64,000 nucleotides of DNA from Artemisia argyi (lineage: Eukaryota > Streptophyta > Magnoliopsida > Asterales > Asteraceae), in the NCBI GenBank assembly GCA_030686995.1, contig CM060694.1:90510762-90574761 (forward strand), read 5' to 3'. The notes under the pieces were generated by a model. The model was not told the origin of the DNA and ran no database searches. It was given only the letters and a program-made list of their open reading frames with translations. Positions 11,588 through 23,500 of this stretch are shown piece after piece (position 1 is the stretch's first letter; the number at the start of each line of letters is the position of its first letter). The position numbers and the translations under genes were made by a program.

Positions 11588-11917
11588 CTTGTTAGATCTA
11601 AACGACCATTATCAGCGAACTCTATAAACGTTTATTATTATGCTGAAATTCACAGTTATGATCATAGCAAACTCGAATCATTTCTTGTTCATGCTAGGTT
11701 ATTATTAACAGATAGTGAGCTACAGTCGTACACAAACCAGGGGAAAAAAAGTCTTGTTAGATCTAAACGACCATTATCAGCGAACTCTATAAACGTTTAT
11801 TATTATTCTGAAATTCACAGTTATGATCATAGCAAACTCGAATCATTTCTTGTTCATGCTAGGTTATTATTAACAGATAGTGAGCTACAGTCGTACACAA
11901 ACCAGGGGAAAAAAAGT
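11588..11917. repeat. Tandem duplication, 2 x 165 bp, nearly identical
   Basis: Copy 1 is 11588-11752 and copy 2 is 11753-11917; they start with CTTGTTAGATCTAAACG and end with GGGGAAAAAAAGT. By eye they differ at one base (TATGCTG versus TATTCTG), so the duplication is recent. It lies about 0.7 kb beyond the stop codon of SPT16, with no coding content. Confidence 0.9.
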
Positions 11918-12646
11918 CCGCTATTATTTTATGATTTTATCTCAGTTTACACACCCACATGCAGAACTAATGGGGCATTTCACAGTGTTCATTTTTACAT
12001 ACACTACGGAGTATTTTTTATATGTTGCAAGAACTTAATAGGCCGGATTTAATTTTGCTCGACTTTATTACATATCTACACCGAGTTAAATGTGATAGAT
12101 CCTTCGAATGACCTTGTTAATTTCAGTCCGGTTCAGGTAACCATCTGGCTAAAGTTTGTTTTCTGGTTGTGGAAAGGGTCGCCACATTAATGAATCTATC
12201 AAAACAACTGCAGTCGTTACGAAATGACAATTGGGCACAAAACTTTGAGAAGCAGTAGGCCCTGAAAATGTATTTGACTGAAAAACAAGAACTGTATCTC
12301 ACTTGAACATCTATAATTAAGTCCATGTAATTAAAGATGCCCCACACAAATGACATTATCAGAAGACTGTATTATACCAGCTAAAGTTGCCACAACAGTG
12401 TTGATGCATGCCAAAAATGTATAAGAGCATCAGTAACAAATAAAGCTCTGAATCATCTTAAGAACACAACTCAAGAGATATAGATAAATTACCATTTAAA
12501 AACCAAAAGAGTAGACTGCATATAAGTCTTAAAAACCAAATTCAACTTAGTAATTAACAGACAAAATACTGCATCTTTCCAGCTGCGAAGTTCCAAAAAC
12601 AACTTAACCTTGATCCAACTATCCTACTTATAATAAAACTAACATT
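11918..12646 (-). other. SPT16 3' untranslated region and downstream flank
   Basis: Immediately 3' of the SPT16 stop codon on the minus strand. Several TTTATT (AATAAA on the minus strand) sequences lie within it, so polyadenylation inside this stretch is expected, but the exact site cannot be fixed. The 77-codon minus-strand ORF at 12123-12356 has no recognisable domain. Confidence 0.5.
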
Positions 12647-15600
12647 TTACCTTCTGAACTTGGGACGTTTGGGAGCACTGCTACTAGGACCTGCACGGGA
12701 CTTGCCAAACGCCTTCATCTTCCTTCTTTTCCTCTCCTCTTCACTGTCTGACTCAACACCTGTCTCCTTATCAGCATTGCTTGCTTCTCTCTCCAATTCT
12801 TCCCATGTCTTCCCTTCTTCTTCCTCAGACCCTTCCTCTTCCTCAGACCCATCATCATCATCATCAGACTCGACCAATGATGCGCTGTCAGACTCATCAT
12901 CTTCCGACTCAGATTCAGGCTCCGCATCAGACGGTTCGTAACCCTGGTCAGACTCCTGTGAACCATCAGAGTCAGAATCACTAGCTTCCAAGTTCAAAAA
13001 CTCCCATCCACCTTCATCAATAAAGTTTTGTGGGTCGTCAGTGATTGTTTTCAATATGGCCCGCCAGTTCATGTTCAGCCTGCTTTCGTAGTACTTAATG
13101 TCGGTTGTGTCAAGCCATTCTTTGATACCATCAAGTGAAGTGGAAGGAATTGAATCAATGCGAAGAACATCACGTTTAAAATCTTTAAACACGATTGCCA
13201 TGTCAAAATTCTTTTGACCGAGCCCAACTCTTTCAAGATTTACAATTTCTATTTCACTCAAAGTAACCACAAGAAATGGAGTCTCGATCAGCTCGACCAA
13301 ACAGCTTGAAGTTGGAACTATGAAAGCAGAAGCTTTGTGGGGTACCCCGTGAAACCCGAGTTCTCTTAAAGGCTGGTCAAACTCAAGGTCAAACGCTTTA
13401 AATTTTGGCTGACCCCACAGATCGTTAACCCGATTGACAAAACTTTGAAAATCCATATTGATCTTGTTTTTGCGGTCCCGTTCTCTTTGTTCTTCCTCAA
13501 TCTCATCTGGATCATACGCCGACCTTTTTCCACCTCCGAGTGTTTGCACAACATCCATCACTTCAACATAAAACTGGACATCTTTTGTCTTTTTGTTTCC
13601 AACCATGATGTGGTTGTGAAGATGAAAGTGAAGCAACGTAATCATTTCTTTCTCTGCTGCTTGAAAAAACGCATGTTTGATATTACCAAACAGAATATCC
13701 ACGCGTTCATCTGACCTAGAAGTCGAGTATCTGAAACCGTTGTCATGAGCCTCAAGTGTACCCGGAAGCTTCCGCCCACGACCCGGAAACGGAGGACGAA
13801 TCCAAAGATCAGTTAGCCTTATTGGTTTAAATTTATTACCAGCAAGCACAAGTTTCTCTTGAGTAACCAATGATGCCCTCTCGGCTCTTTCAGACTCACG
13901 GGACAAAACATTTCTTCTAAGTGTTTTGATTTGCTGAACCACTTCACTAATATGCCTTGGGTCTTTTGAACGAAAGGATACCTCTTTTAAGAAAATATCA
14001 TTTTGATTCTTCAATAATGAGTTTGCATCCTGAGTCGAAAAGGGTGTTCCGGGAGAACTAAATATTATCCTGATATAACAGTTTCGACTCGTATCAGCTT
14101 GACTTGAAACTGTTTTCACAGTAGCAATATGGAAGGGCACCATGCTCCCATATATTGGGATAAGAATAGCTTCATTCTTCTGGTCAACAATAATCATCAT
14201 TTCTCTTGGTGGAGTAAGATCATTCACATTCTTATAAGCAATTAAATCATTAGAAGTTCTTGAAGAAGATCTACCATCACCCGTTGCACTTTTCCCACCA
14301 GCAAGCCGTTGAGCGGTTTCTTCATTCTTTTGACGAGCCAGCTCGGCTTGATGTTGTCTTCTTAGCTCTTCTTTAGACATTTCATGGTTGTCTGACCTTA
14401 AAGTTGTTTTAGAGAAAAGAGCTTCATTACGTTTCGACTCAACTTTAGCTTGTGGCTTTTCGTCCTCTTCTTCGCCATCGTTAAAAGAATATGCAACATC
14501 TTTAAATGCTTTAGTGCTTAAAGAAGTCACAACCTCACGACCAGTTTCAGTCACAATTACAGTATCAGCAAGTAAAAGTGCATAATTCTGACTCTTTGCT
14601 TTGCTACTCTTAGCTTGCAAGTTTTGAAACCCGAGTGAGACGTTTAAAACCATCCCTGCTTTCAAAATTCTTTCATTTTTCTCATTAAGGTTCAACCCCG
14701 ATTCACGAAACTCGAGACCTATTCCTGTCCCGGCTGATTTAGTCAGATTTGCAGTCAACTCAGGAGCTTCTTTCTCAACTACTGTATAAGCAGCCCTGTA
14801 AACATCGCTAGCTTTATTACCAGCCTTCAACGCACCAATAGCAGCTTCATGGGCTTTGAGAAGAACCTGATAAGCTTTACTCTGTGTAGCATTTGAATCG
14901 ATGAGAAACGTTCTAGCCACATTTGCACAGTAACTATTATACCGAGACCCAAGGGCACAAATGATCACACTAGCAGAGTCATAATACAAATTATCATCAT
15001 TGCTTGAAGCACTAGGTCTGAGATCAAAATTCCCGCCACTTTGGAAAATAGGGGGATAACAGATATCAACATTATCGGCTTTCAGCTTCACCTTAATTCT
15101 AGACGGCTCCAAAATAGCTTTTTCAGTATCATCCATTAACGAAGCATGCGTTATTTTCTTTTCCTCGTCAATTACCTTCTCAAGCTTTGGAACAACATGT
15201 ACTTTCATTGCAGATGCAGTAAGATATGCAGCTTTTTTCACATTTGTAAGCTCGCCACCCTCCTTAACAGCAAAAAGATCCGCCAATCCATTTGTAACAT
15301 CAGCAAGCTTTATACCAGAAGACTTCAGCTTATCCGTCCAATTCTCTAGCAGCTTCCCTTCAGGAGCCTCTCTTGATATATACCCAAGAACAGGGGTGCC
15401 TTGAGATTCAACGGCACGCAAAATTACCTCCATTTGGGTCGACCCATCATCGTTCTTTTCTTTCACGTGCATCACAACATCTACATTTACAGCCTCTTTA
15501 GCTGCCTTTTTGACAACATCAAGGAGTGATGCCTTTTTCTTGCTGCATAAGAAATGGATCTGTTTGTCTGAAAACACCATTATTGTTTCTGGGAATTCAT

Positions 15601-15847
15601 AGCCGAGTAACCAAATGTTGAGAGCTGACGATTTCAAATAACGAAGGTCATCAGATGGAGGTGGGGTAGCAACTGCGAAAGCAGTAGAAGATCCCCACAA
15701 TTCATCTCTGTTTTCCCGCCAGCTAGAATAAAGAGATTTAAGCCGTCGGATCAGAGTAGTCGCATCAATTGTATATCCAGGCCCAGCTCCACTAGCACCC
15801 TTACTGGCAGGCGGGTGGTTTCCGCCATTTTGATGGTCAGCCCCCAT
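12647..15847 (-). CDS. SPT16: FACT complex subunit SPT16 (histone chaperone)
   Basis: A single uninterrupted coding exon of 1066 codons, close to the roughly 1070 residues usual for plant SPT16. The ATG at 15845-15847 (MGADHQNGG) is the start; the codon before it is GTG. SPT16 pairs with SSRP1 to form FACT, which loosens and rebuilds nucleosomes (H2A-H2B and H3-H4 binding) during transcription, replication and repair in the nucleus. An inactive aminopeptidase-like N-terminal domain (pita-bread fold) includes GTGIGLEFRESG near residue 371. A middle domain with Rtt106/PH-like folds includes FGNIKHAFFQAAEKEMI near residue 720. The conserved block YESRLNMNWRAILKTI precedes a long Asp/Glu/Ser tail from about residue 950, and a basic nuclear-localisation-like end (KRPKFRR) closes the protein. 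No stop or frameshift is seen, so it looks functional. Confidence 0.97.
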   Translation of the reverse strand: MGADHQNGGNHPPASKGASGAGPGYTIDATTLIRRLKSLYSSWRENRDELWGSSTAFAVATPPPSDDLRYLKSSALNIWLLGYEFPETIMVFSDKQIHFLCSKKKASLLDVVKKAAKEAVNVDVVMHVKEKNDDGSTQMEVILRAVESQGTPVLGYISREAPEGKLLENWTDKLKSSGIKLADVTNGLADLFAVKEGGELTNVKKAAYLTASAMKVHVVPKLEKVIDEEKKITHASLMDDTEKAILEPSRIKVKLKADNVDICYPPIFQSGGNFDLRPSASSNDDNLYYDSASVIICALGSRYNSYCANVARTFLIDSNATQSKAYQVLLKAHEAAIGALKAGNKASDVYRAAYTVVEKEAPELTANLTKSAGTGIGLEFRESGLNLNEKNERILKAGMVLNVSLGFQNLQAKSSKAKSQNYALLLADTVIVTETGREVVTSLSTKAFKDVAYSFNDGEEEDEKPQAKVESKRNEALFSKTTLRSDNHEMSKEELRRQHQAELARQKNEETAQRLAGGKSATGDGRSSSRTSNDLIAYKNVNDLTPPREMMIIVDQKNEAILIPIYGSMVPFHIATVKTVSSQADTSRNCYIRIIFSSPGTPFSTQDANSLLKNQNDIFLKEVSFRSKDPRHISEVVQQIKTLRRNVLSRESERAERASLVTQEKLVLAGNKFKPIRLTDLWIRPPFPGRGRKLPGTLEAHDNGFRYSTSRSDERVDILFGNIKHAFFQAAEKEMITLLHFHLHNHIMVGNKKTKDVQFYVEVMDVVQTLGGGKRSAYDPDEIEEEQRERDRKNKINMDFQSFVNRVNDLWGQPKFKAFDLEFDQPLRELGFHGVPHKASAFIVPTSSCLVELIETPFLVVTLSEIEIVNLERVGLGQKNFDMAIVFKDFKRDVLRIDSIPSTSLDGIKEWLDTTDIKYYESRLNMNWRAILKTITDDPQNFIDEGGWEFLNLEASDSDSDGSQESDQGYEPSDAEPESESEDDESDSASLVESDDDDDGSEEEEGSEEEEGKTWEELEREASNADKETGVESDSEEERKRRKMKAFGKSRAGPSSSAPKRPKFRR

Positions 15848-15870
15848 CACAGATTACAGTGCACTGGAAC

Positions 15871-17151
15871 CTGGTCAAATGATTCATTAGTTCCAATACT
15901 GTATTATAAATATGATATATCAATTGGTATGGCATAAAAAATATTAAGTACATACTTTTAATACGAGAACATAAATGTTTGATACAAGAAACATGGTACT
16001 ATCTCAGGAGCACAATAAACAATTCCTAAAACAAGATACACTATACTTGGTGTGCAGGCCTATCATCATACCTAGACACTATGAGATTTACAACTTGTGT
16101 ATCAAAAACGGGTCATAGCAAAGAAAGATTGATGTAGTCTAAATAAATGAGTGAAGACAAGTCTGAACAAAAATATATACTCAAAAGTGCATCAAATGAA
16201 GAATAAGGTTAAACAACATGACACTTCAGACAGCTAGCAACAAAAACAGAGCTTACTATATGCCAGCTGATGATTATACAATCTTATGTTGACACTCCAC
16301 CATATTATGTATACGAAAGAACTACGTTGCATGTTTCACAGAATAATCAAATGAAGAATATATCCTCGTTTGGCACTTTTCTCAGGTAGAAATACAAACT
16401 ACATACATCAGAATCCAAAAAAGAAAGTTTTCACATTTCAAACATATTTTCTATGTATATCACTATTGCTCGATTGTTACATTACGTACATCTATAAATA
16501 GAAAAAATATCCGTGTGTTTCACAATTCATCTAGTGAAAAAAATAACTGGCGCATGTTTAAAAGCTGAAAAGGATAAACAAGCACAACTAACTGATATCC
16601 TTAACTCTAAATTCATCATAAAGCCTCTCTTGACATTAATAAAGCAAACCCTATATTTTCTTCGTTTACCGTAGTTGTAGCCAAACAGAGATTAATTGTA
16701 ACATACGGTAGTCCAAACGACTTGACAAAAGAAGCTACATCAAACACATCAGTATGAGATGCTTTATGTTATTACGTCATCATTATCATTTAATTCAGCG
16801 TAAACCAATTACAACAAACAAGTACTATCATTTATACAAGTTCTTAAACACGTAAAATCATATACCATACAAAGCATATTAAAAATATATTCTCGAACAC
16901 CATAGACTAATTAATACCTCGAGAAACAAAACTCGTACAGCCAATAATTAACCCGCAAATAATCGAACCCACGATACTAAAACACAAAAATCACTCACAG
17001 TGTAAAATCTAATCTATCGCAATAATTTTTTTCATTTCTCAACTTTCATCATTTCTTAACATCCAAACACACAATAAATTCAGTAAAACTACAAAAACCC
17101 TAATTTACTCGTAAACGCCTTTATAAATTACTTACTCAATAAAATCATTTT

Positions 17152-17199
<48 letters not shown>

Positions 17200-17396
17200 C
17201 TAATTTACTCAAAGGCATAAAAATGACAAATTAACACAAATGAAACCCTAAAAATCATCAAAATCATCCGTACATCAAATTAACAACGAAACACGAATAT
17301 TCCGGTAACTCAATTTCTGGCGATATATTAAAAAAAACGAATCGTAGATCTGAAACCCTAGAAATAATAAAATACGTAATAAAATCAAAAATCAAC
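15871..17396 (-). other. Probable intron in the SPT16 5' UTR
   Basis: On the minus strand a donor AG|GTTGAT is seen at 17397/17396 and an acceptor CCAG|GTTCC at 15871/15870, leaving 23 bases of leader before the ATG. The intervening 1526 bp is AT-rich with no ORF of note, and carries a poly(A/T) run at 17160-17197. Long 5' UTR introns are common in plant housekeeping genes and often raise expression. The splice sites are inferred from sequence only. Confidence 0.5.
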
Positions 17397-17535
17397 CTTT
17401 TCGATCGGAAATAAGTTACGACGGTGATGGCGGTGGTGATGGCGGTGGTGGTGATGGTGACGGCGGTTGTGAAGAAGAGGGCTTGGTGTGTGTGTGTTTT
17501 TTTAGGTGTTTGTGTGTGTGTTTTTTATATAACCC
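17397..17535 (-). promoter_or_regulatory. SPT16 core promoter and first leader exon
   Basis: On the minus strand a TATA box (TTATATAAAA) lies at about 17522-17533. It is followed by a CA-rich and CT-rich leader and then a run of CCACCGCCATCACC-type triplets at 17420-17470. A transcription start about 30 bp below the TATA box would give a leader exon ending at the donor at 17397. Confidence 0.5.
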
Positions 17536-18500
17536 TTTGGTTTGGTGTTAATAAATATTTGGGGATTGAGGGGGATTCTACCCGCCCAAAAATTTCACAA
17601 CTTTCGCGTCTAAATTATTTCAGCCTTTTAAATTTTTTACGTAGTTTCTAGATAAAATAAATAAATAAATAAATGTTTTTTTTGTTTTTAGAGTTCCTTT
17701 TTTTTCATCGAAAATAAAGACTATGATTACAGGGGAGTAATTTGTACACACATTTTTTTTATTTGCATACCAATATGTACAACTAGGTAAAGCTTGATGT
17801 ATATACAGTATAATTGTCTAATGCACTGATGAATGTGTATGAATCAAAAAAATTGATGTGCAAATCAATTCCCATTATTATATATCGGAAGAGAGTACAT
17901 CTTCAGTTACAAATTTACATAAACATTTTGGTTCTAAAATTACTACTATCTCGCTATTACATCCCAAGGCCCAATTTAGCTATACTATGAGCAACATTTT
18001 TCCCCTCTTTTTTAACAAAAAATCAAGTACATAACCTAAAAGCTAATGAATTGCATGTGATCTGCGCAAATATACTTGCAACTTGTAGAAAAAGTTTGAG
18101 AATTTTGAAAGAGTCTGAGAATTTTGAAAATCATGAAATTATGATTTTTCTTTTTTAATTGATGAAAAGATTATTTCGGATTGTGATGGTGGACGGCGAC
18201 AGCGATAATGAAAGATGGAGATTTTACCAATGGTGATTAGTGTTCAAATAAGATACTTGAACGGTATATTGAGAAATATCGTCCTTGTTAGATAGGAAAA
18301 AAAAAAAGAGAATAGTATATTGGAGTTCTTATTTTTCTTGTTAAAATTTGAAAAGAAAATGTTAGAAAAAATACTAAACGGTTTTCAGTTAGTCCATTTT
18401 CTAATGAAAAATGAGATATTTTAGGATGGAGCATAAGATAAAAATTGGGATTATTTTTATAAACTATATGAAGTAATATTATAAGGATATATTATAGAGC
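17536..18500. other. Intergenic spacer between two divergent transcription units
   Basis: AT-rich, no ORF with coding character and no recognised repeat apart from short A/T runs. It separates the SPT16 promoter (minus) from the promoter-like cluster at 18508-18546 (plus), so it is probably a shared upstream region of divergent genes. Confidence 0.5.
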
Positions 18501-18507
18501 ATTGATT

Positions 18508-18546
18508 GCGACGTCATATTGTCCTCCTATTTTCCCGCTATAAAAC
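18508..18546 (+). promoter_or_regulatory. Promoter-like cluster: ACGTCA, E2F-type site, TATA box
   Basis: Within 40 bp on the plus strand there is GACGTCAT (CRE/hexamer type, 18509-18516), TTTTCCCGC (matches the plant E2F consensus TTTSSCGC, 18530-18538) and CTATAAAAC (TATA box, 18538-18546). A GGCCCA motif (TCP/site II type) follows near 18573. This combination is typical of S-phase or proliferation genes. Downstream lies a tandem pair of about 52 bp (starting near 18611 and 18664) built on 'ctgcctctctctagaatcac'. Confidence 0.5.
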
Positions 18547-18868
18547 ATGGGCTACCACTGATCCACCGCAAAAGGCCCAAAAACTAGCCAAATCCAAATC
18601 TCAGTTTGATAAAATCTGCCTCTCTCTAGAATCACCTAGATACTCCTCAACGCCTCTTTCTAAAAATCTGCCTCTCTCTAGAATCACCTAAATACTCTCC
18701 ACCGCCTCTCGCTAAAATAAGTTACCAAGAGATATGGTCAATTGTGAGGCATTAAAGAAGGAATCGGCCCGTATCTTGGCAGGGTAGCCACATGGAATTT
18801 GTAGTTGCAGCCAACGTGGGCGTTTGATGCTGCATAAACCTTGATTTGCCGATCTCTCGCCGTAAACC

Positions 18869-20499
18869 ATGTTTTATAATAAAACTGGTAAGTTATTTTT
18901 ATTTGATTCGTTTGAACGAGGGTTTTGAATTAGGGTTCTTTTGTTGTTTTGTTAGGGGGTGTTTGGATGAACTTATTATCTCAGCTTATTAGCTTATTTG
19001 TTTTTGCTTATGTGTTAGGGTTGTTTCGTTGTTTTGTTAAGGGGTTTTTGTATGGATTTATTTTCCAAGCTTATCAGGTTATTTGAATTTTGACTATGGG
19101 TTTAGGTTGTTTTGTTGTCTTGTTAGCTTTTATTTAATTCGCATAGCTTATTTGATTTTCATTATGGCTTATTCATGATATACGTGTGCTTCTTATACAA
19201 TATTTTCATCGGCTTGGAAAAGTTACGGACTTCGTCGACAAATGGTATTGACTATGATAGTTTTCGATAAGAATGAGATTGTTTACTGGTTTGCGACGCA
19301 ACATACTCACCTTACAGCCACTGTCGGTGTATTTTCTTTTTTCAGAGCCTGATTCATCTCACTTTCATTGTTACATTTGTCTATTTGCCTGATACATCTC
19401 GCTTTCATGTTTCATTTGTCTATTGTGTAATAGTCGACAACATTTGCATATTGGCAGGGTACATTTGTCTCTTTGCATTTTCTTTTTGCACAAAATTAAC
19501 CTTTGTTGTTAAGAAACTACTGTTTGGCAAACACACATTTTCCCTTTTGTATTATCCAGCAGTGGATACGTGTCTTTATTGTACGATTTGAATTTGGCTG
19601 ATGCTAAATAGAAGGCATACAGTTGTGAGTTGTAACTTTCTGATTTTGTTATAAATGTTTATTGTATGTTACCTATACTGCCAAAAAATACTTCTAACAT
19701 GGTCTTCATTTTTTCCTTTATTTGTAGACAAGAACGGTTCATCACCGAAATTGTTGTTGCAATATCTGAACCGCGTACGATGCATTATGTCTTCACAACT
19801 TGCATTACATACTTGTATCAGGTTTGAATTTATTTTATTCCTTAAATATTACAAACGTGTTGGGTTCCAGTATTGCACATACATACACAGTCACATTTAT
19901 AGAAGCTGGAAACTAAAATATAGTACTTACGTGTCATGGCCATTTGTGTATAATAGTCTATATATTGAAAAGACCGTTATGTATGAGGATGCCAGACTTC
20001 TAGAGTTTGTGTATGCAATAAAAAACGTTAAATATGGCTGAATTGGTTGTCTTTTTTGGTGGTTCAAATGGGGGCTAACATATGTCACTTTGGGACCTTA
20101 AACGGGTGTGGGATTGGGGACTGAAACGAGAGCTAACACGGGTGCGTTTGGGTGTAAAATGGGGCCTGTAATAGGTGTTGGAATGGGCTGGAACGGGTAT
20201 GTTCAAACCGCCCCGTCACATACCTTTGATAAACACGTAGCTGGCCGCTGCCATACTAGTTGAATTTTAAAAGATTAGATAAGATATTCTTTTTAGAGGC
20301 AATTTCATATCTCATATTCTAAATTTAGAAAGTTCATATATAATCAATCATGCTTTACAAACATTATACATTATGCATTTAGTGATTGCACTTTGAGTAG
20401 ATATGAAATTAATCATCAAACTAGGGTGATATATGAAATTAATAATTTTTTTTAAATCTTTGATAAGTTATTTCTATTAAATAGAGCATATATTTTCAA

Positions 20500-20530
<31 letters not shown>

Positions 20531-23500
20531 TAATCATAATCATCTTATAATCATATGTACCAAACATGTTGTATATATTTTCTCCAAAAGGTCTAGATAC
20601 CACAAATTCTTATACTTTTTGATATCGAGTGACCTTTTTTCAAAGAACAGCTTCAAATGATATTAGGTTGTTTTATTTGCCAACGGAAAGGATAAAAGTT
20701 ATTTCACTTCTAGAAATCTAGTAGTACGTACTGCTCTAATTTTTTTCTTTTTTTTTTTTTCTTTTTATGTTTATTTTGCTTCTTAATACGAGGTCCTTTA
20801 TAAAATCGAAAGACAATAGAGAAAACATAACTTTGACACAAGCTATCAAACAAAAATACTAAATAAATATTAAACAAACTATTAACCGATCCAAGGTCTT
20901 GCCCTCAACAATTAAAAAATATCAGAGCAATTTAAAGGAAATACACATTCTGTGACTATTTTTTTTCTTCATGTTGTTACTTTGCTTCTGCCATGTATCA
21001 ACCATTTATATTTCTAGATCTACCTAATTTCATTACTGATTTTATAAAATAAGGTACCAACTAAAAAACAAGTGGATGCTTTATCGAAAGAATTGAGTAA
21101 TCGCGCGACTACCTCAGGTTTGCCTTCCCCTCTTTTTGCTTGCCGTCATATAACATAATGACCTCTTGATATCATATATTTCATTATGAGCTGTTGAGCA
21201 ATTTAGTGGTTTTTGTATGCAGATAATATTCAGTTTTGGTTGTTGAATTAGGCCATTCATTATATGTTAAAGTCAAGTATAGCTTAAACAGAAGCTCTAA
21301 TTTAGTCTTTTTGTCTTATGCAGGTTTGGAAATACGTGGATGGTGTATTGATGAACATGAACAAGCTGCTGAACTTGCTTATTTTGGTGCTCAGTATTTA
21401 CTTCTGTCTCTACGCTCATTTACATGTCATTAATAATGCTCCCAAAACACTGTGTGAGGTTGACCCAAAACACTGTGTGAGAAATTAGAAAAGATATTAT
21501 GTAGTATACTCTAATATGAGAACATGGATGGTTAAGTGTTTAGGTTGATTTAGGTATAGATTTCTAGTGAGAAGTTAGTGAGAGAAAGAGATGGAACCTT
21601 AGAGAAAAATAGTGAAATGTTAGATTGCAAATGAAGGTCCCACCCTTTCCCATGGGTGGGAAAGGGTATATATAGTTACAATAGAAACACCCTTGAAACG
21701 GGCTGTAGAGCGGGCTGACAGTGGGTAAAGACCCGACCCGACTCCACAAATACTAACTAATACTACACTACGTACTAACTAATATGATAATCACTACGAG
21801 CTACAATATGCTAAACTATACTCGGGGTGACCGAGTCTTCATATGAATAATCGTATTCCTAACAATCTCCCCCTAAGGGAGGTCACCCCGGAAAATAAAT
21901 GTTAAATCATAGCATTCAAATCTTTGACGACATCTTTGTAGCTCGTAGCCTTTTGATTCTTCATTGTTGAGATCTTTGTGCTTTAAGTGGTAGAGTCTAG
22001 ATGACACCTTCAATATGATGGATGATCTTTGGAAATTGTAACAGCTTCATCATCCAAATGAATGTCAGAGGGTCATCTATGAGCAGTAACGTCTCCATGT
22101 GATTCGAACATCTTTGTGTTGACATGCTCACACTTTTCAGGATCATGATTTTTACATCAGAGTTGTGGAAGCATATATGAGGCCCAATCAATGATCATGA
22201 TTTCTTAGATTGTGAAGTTGAAGTGTGAGCATGTGTTGATGGATTAGCATCTTTTCAGCAATCAACCGCAACCGTCAGAAATTCCTGCAAGTAGACAGTT
22301 AGCAACAAATCTTCCGGTACTTATAGGTTTCGAATTAGAGATTATTAACAGCATAGTGTGAAGACTCCTTCTAATCCTTACCAAGACCGTTCCCAATCGG
22401 CAAACCCTAAAAGGATTTACACGACCTACCTAAGTAGATCAACGATTGGGTGAGTCGCTGGAGATCACTCCACGACTGTTGACCGTTAATAACCATCGCG
22501 ACCACTAAGCGTAATCCACAAGGAATTACCTAAGTGACCTGCTTTCAGAGCTGCTTGATGTTGACCCTGGCAGGAATTTCCATTCAATCACTGGGAGTTA
22601 CTAAAGTAACATCCCTCATAAATGTTCTGGCAGATTGCTAAGATCTGCGTAGGACTCATAGTTTACCACTGGTGTCCTTAATGTTGAACAACCATGGTAG
22701 AAGTAACACGTGTTCCTATGAGATATTTTTTATGTATCTCAAGGCTCTAGACTCAATAAGTGCATTTGGTTTTCCTATACGGAGATTAGGGAGAGGTCTC
22801 CTGCTTCAATATCAACCATCTTTAAGAGATACGTTGATAAATTACACCAGTTCCCCGTGAGAATGAAACAAGTTCTTTTAAGAGAACTTGAGTGGCTAGA
22901 AGGTTTAGTGCATTGCGTCACTGGGTCCATGACGTCTTGTCTTCAATACCGATGTCGCCTTAGCAACAATCAGTAGATTATGAATTGAACCCGGTTTCTG
23001 CCCTAAGGTTGAATAATTGGAGGGCTATTTCTTTTCACCCTTTCTCATTTCATTTCTTTTTAATTCTTCAACCCCTTCTTTCTCCATTCTCACATTTATC
23101 CTTTTTTCATAATCATACCTACAGACTTTCTAATACTATCTATTTGGTATTGTCCAAGGGTAGATCCCTCCGGCTTTGGCGGATCATAGGACGGTTTTCC
23201 TAACCTTAGCCACCTTATAACTTCATGACTATCCTATGTTGCCATATACTAAATCATTGAAAATTCTCTCAACGTGTTTATGATAAAGAAACACATTTTG
23301 TGAACATATTGAGAGTTTTGTCATTTTCAAATGCTCCCCCTTAACATGTGCTCATATGTATTGATTTGAAAATTTGCACATGTCGGGAAGAGTTGCACTT
23401 TTTGAATTGATCTACCTTAAGTGAACATGACCGGGCATTCGAGACACACTTACATCACTAGTTAAACTAGCTTGAAGTTATTACCCGGCCCGATCAGATT

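Noticed and set aside
12660..12984. Ser- and His-rich ORFs opposite the SPT16 acidic tail
   Set aside because: Shadow frames of the Asp/Glu/Ser-coding tail of SPT16.
19655..20041. 128-codon ORF reading through exon 19728-19821
   Set aside because: It ignores a good acceptor and donor and continues into AT-rich intron-like sequence; only the exon part looks coding.
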